Below are positions 62,501 through 64,000 of a stretch of DNA of 64,000 nucleotides, in pieces. Each line of letters starts with the position of its first letter. The stretch's first letter is position 1. The DNA comes from Peromyscus leucopus. Lineage: Eukaryota; Chordata; Mammalia; Rodentia; Cricetidae. A model generated the notes under the pieces. The model saw only the letters and a list, made by a program, of their open reading frames with translations, did no database searches and was not told where the DNA came from. The position numbers and the translations under genes were made by a program. The DNA lies in NCBI RefSeq assembly GCF_004664715.2, contig NC_051065.1, positions 146,951,487-147,015,486 on the forward strand, written 5' to 3'.

Positions 62501-63954
62501 GTTGTTTTTTTTTTTTTTTATCTTGACCATTCTGGCAGGTGTAAGATGGGATCTCAATGTAGTTTTGATCTGCATTTCTCTGATGGCTAAGTATGTTGTA
62601 TATTTCTTTGTTTCTCAGCCATTTGAGATTCCTCTATTGAGAATTCTGTCTAGATCTGTACCTTATTTTTAAGAATTACTTATTTTTTTGATAACTAGTT
62701 TCTTGATTTCATTATATATTTTGGATATTAGTCCTCTACCAGACACAGAATTGGTTAAAAAAAAAATCTTTTTCCCATCCTGTAGGCCATTTGTCTAACA
62801 AATGGTCCTCCTTTGTCTTACAGAAGCTTTTCGGTTTCATGAGGTCCCTTTTATTAATTGTTGATCTTAGTTCCTGAACTACCAGTATTCTGTTCAGAAA
62901 GTCATTTCCTGTGCCAATGCATTCAAGGCTATTCCTCACTTTCTCTTCTATCAGGTTAAGTGTATCTTTGATCCACCTTAAGTGAGTTCTTTGATCCACC
63001 TTGACTTGAGCTTTGTGTAGAGTCATAGATATGGATCTATTTGCATTCTTCTACATGCAGACATCCAGTAAGACCAGCACCATTTGTTGAAGAAGTTGTC
63101 TTTTTTCCAATATATATTTCTGGCTTCTTTATCAAAAATCAGGTGTCCATATGTGCTTGGATTTATGTCTCAGTCTTTTCTATTCCATTGATCAGTTTGA
63201 TTCCATTGATCAGCCTGCCTGTTTTTATGCCAATACCATGCTGTTTTTATTACTATAGCTCTGTAGTACACCTTGAAATCAAGGATGGTGAGACATCCAG
63301 CAGTTCTGTTAGCTATCCTCTGTTTTTTGTTTTTCTATAAGAAGTTGAGAATTGTTCTTTCAAAGCCTGTAAAGAATTGTGTTGGAATTTTGATGGAGAT
63401 TGCATTGAATCTGTAGATTGCTTTTGGCAAGATGGTCATTTTTACTGTTAATCCTACTGATCCAAGAGCAAGGAGATTTTTCTATCTTCTGACATGTTCT
63501 TTAATTTCTTTCTTCAAAAACTTGAAATTTTTATCATACAAGCCTTTCACTTGCTTATTGAGAGTTACCCCAATATATTTTAAATTATTTGAAAGGTATT
63601 GTGAAAGGTGTTGTTTCCCTGATTTCTTTCTCAATCTGTTTGTCATTTGTGGCAGAAGACTCAGGGTTTGCTGAGTGAGCTGCCTCTACTGCTTTAAGCA
63701 GGTTTGGGGACAGACTTATGTGATAACGTGTTGTTTACACCTAATCGGTGATCACACTGACCTCTTCCCTCCTTATCAGTCTAATGCACATCACATCACC
63801 CAAGAGCACTTACAAAAGAATGTATATTTTGTATGCAGAACTTTCTGACTGGGCTTTTGGATAAACAATTTCCCTATTTCCTGGGACTTACTGATGAGAA
63901 CTCGGAAGGTCTGTGGCAGTGGGTGGACCAAACGCCATTTAACTCACACATGAG
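54575..63954 (+). CDS. Clec4d: Clec4d (MCL/Dectin-3), partial, with a junction frame defect
   Basis: Type II C-type lectin of macrophages and neutrophils that signals through FcRgamma, forms complexes with Mincle, and is reported to pair with Dectin-2. Exons in the window: 54575-54602, 56857-56948, 58782-58892, 59763-59914, 63839-63954. The last coding exon is off the right edge. Each matches the mouse protein: MWLEEPQRK start, [20 protein letters not shown] membrane helix, VTHHYF neck, [20 protein letters not shown], then YFLGLTDEN and [11 protein letters not shown]. Exon 2 is 92 bp where phase 1 to phase 1 needs a multiple of three, so reading from exon 1 shifts frame and meets TGA at 56880-56882. 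All later junctions are in phase. It is either a pseudogene or allele with a lost base, or a sequence error. Confidence 0.92.
54609..54681. repeat. (CT)n microsatellite abutting the Clec4d exon 1 donor
   Basis: About 36 CT units starting within the first seven bases of intron 1. Confidence 0.95.
54720..54850 (-). mobile_element. Old B1-like SINE, antisense, Clec4d intron 1
   Basis: Reversed, diverged B1 ending TATCACGCCCAGCCC. Confidence 0.5.
55200..55480 (+). mobile_element. L1 3' UTR-like fragment, sense, Clec4d intron 1
   Basis: G-rich segment (GGATGGGAGTGGGGGTGAGA) ending in AAAGAATAAATAAAAG, as L1 tails do. Confidence 0.5.
55745..55872 (-). mobile_element. Old B1-like SINE, antisense, Clec4d intron 1
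   Basis: TTGAACTCCCTCTGTAGCCC and GAGCTGGGATTACATGCCTG. Confidence 0.5.
56008..56135 (+). mobile_element. B3-like SINE, sense, Clec4d intron 1
   Basis: GAGGTGGCTTGGTACGTGAC, CCTGAGGACCCACACTGGAG and CACACACAGATAAATGAAA. Confidence 0.55.
56475..56568. repeat. (CT)n(TG)n microsatellite with CG-alternating end
   Basis: CT run to 56515, TG run to about 56551, then ATGCGCGCGCGCACGCACATG, a purine-pyrimidine alternating tract. The minus ORF across it is not coding. Confidence 0.92.
56857..56948 (+). CDS. Clec4d: Clec4d exon 2 (transmembrane), one base short
   Basis: Acceptor TTTTGTCTTAG, donor GTAAGC. The lectin frame reads [10 protein letters not shown] and the membrane helix. At 92 bp it is one base short of keeping phase 1 to 1. 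A four-A run at 56858-56861 next to the acceptor is where a base may be missing. Confidence 0.9.
57700..58200 (+). mobile_element. Ancient L1 3'-region fragment, Clec4d intron 2
   Basis: CACAGCAGCCAAACACTGGAAGC and AAAATGGATGAACTATAGC are typical of old mammalian L1 3' sequence. Diverged. Confidence 0.55.
58782..58892 (+). CDS. Clec4d: Clec4d exon 3 (stalk)
   Basis: Acceptor CTGCCTTGCAG, donor GTAACA; 111 bp in phase. Encodes VTHHYF, then [19 protein letters not shown], close to mouse MCL. Confidence 0.93.
59135..59255 (-). mobile_element. Old B1 SINE, antisense, Clec4d intron 3
   Basis: TTTTTTGAGACAGGGTCCCAC and CTATGTAGCCCAGGCTGGCC, reversed B1. Confidence 0.75.
59763..59914 (+). CDS. Clec4d: Clec4d exon 4 (lectin domain, first part)
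   Basis: 152 bp, the same length as Clec4n exon 4, donor GTATGT. Encodes [40 protein letters not shown] and AEQ. The acceptor is CACCCGAG, followed by GAG: a tandem GAG-GAG site with unfavourable G at -3. Confidence 0.94.
60590..60920 (-). mobile_element. L1 3' UTR fragment, antisense, Clec4d intron 4
   Basis: Same tail family as 16450 and 21240 (TAGAAAAGAGCAGGTCTCCA and CCACTGTTAGGAGTATCACA). Confidence 0.6.
61187..61505. repeat. ~32-bp tandem repeat, Clec4d intron 4
   Basis: Unit GACATACAGTAGGACTCATG plus AGCATACAGAAG, about eight copies, interrupted near 61270-61325 by a poly(A)-rich stretch (A run at 61290-61306). Minus-strand ORFs here are repeat artefacts. Confidence 0.9.
61700..63660 (-). 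mobile_element. L1 fragment (ORF2 3' half and tail), antisense, Clec4d intron 4
   Basis: The + strand follows the reversed L1: TATCCATTTATAAGTGAATAC, CTCAGGATAATTTTTTCTAG, CCATATGTGCTTGGATTTATG, TTTTTATTACTATAGCTCTG. Minus fragments such as 63026-62736 show ORF2-like sequence. Broken. Confidence 0.85.
63839..63954 (+). CDS. Clec4d: Clec4d exon 5 (lectin domain, middle)
   Basis: Acceptor GTATGCAG, donor GTAAGT; 116 bp, the same length and phase as Clec4n exon 5. Encodes [20 protein letters not shown] and [14 protein letters not shown]. The final exon, with the sugar-binding end, lies beyond 64000. Confidence 0.95.
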
Positions 63955-64000
63955 GTAAGTATTGTGGTTGGGGCTAACGGCATTTATAAGCAAAGATGAG

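Overview
This is a mammalian, rodent genomic window. The short interspersed repeats are rodent B1 and B2 elements. The younger B1 copies carry a tail with a 'gcgcaaagctacacag' block, which I associate with cricetid rodents (hamsters, voles, deer mice). The cricetid call is an inference from repeats; the rodent call is firm. There is one 500-base assembly gap.

Two spliced genes are supported, both on the + strand and both C-type lectin receptors of the Dectin-2/MCL/Mincle myeloid cluster (the APLEC region of mouse and rat). Clec4n (Dectin-2) is complete. It has six coding exons from 11325 to 23579, every junction keeps frame, and the product is 209 residues, the same length as the mouse protein. 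Clec4d (MCL, also called Dectin-3) starts at 54575. Five of its expected six exons lie in the window and the last is beyond the right edge. Clec4n followed by Clec4d in one orientation is the rodent order. Both are type II membrane receptors of myeloid cells that pair with the FcRgamma adaptor and bind fungal or mycobacterial glycans. As written, the Clec4d exon 1/exon 2 junction is one base out of frame, so this copy is either damaged or contains a base-call error.

Most of the rest is retroelement. 1-1185 is the 3' end of an antisense L1. 1186-5260 looks like a decayed antisense class II endogenous retrovirus interrupted by an L1 inverted by twin priming. 7.3-10 kb holds B1, B2 and B4-like SINEs. 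14.6-23.4 kb (Clec4n introns) holds old L1 pieces, microsatellites and a seven-copy 35-bp minisatellite. 23.7-26.8 kb has solo LTRs, two with exact 6-bp target duplications. 27126-35255 is an antisense class II (betaretrovirus-like) provirus with LTRs only three mismatches apart, damaged gag, a pol with one frameshift and no recognisable env. 36.5-39.9 kb is an old antisense L1 broken by LTRs. 39933-46801 is a full-length antisense L1 flanked by a perfect 16-bp target duplication; its 5' UTR ends in a GC-rich array of about 27 units of roughly 30 bp. 46.8-54.5 kb is intergenic with SINEs and an unidentified antisense ORF. The Clec4d introns contain SINEs, L1 pieces, microsatellites and a roughly 32-bp tandem repeat.

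I found no new multi-gene system. The points most worth following up are the Clec4d junction defect, the L1 5' minisatellite, the GAAA-NN array in the proviral leader, and the reading-frame segment shared by the two retroviral relics downstream of pol.
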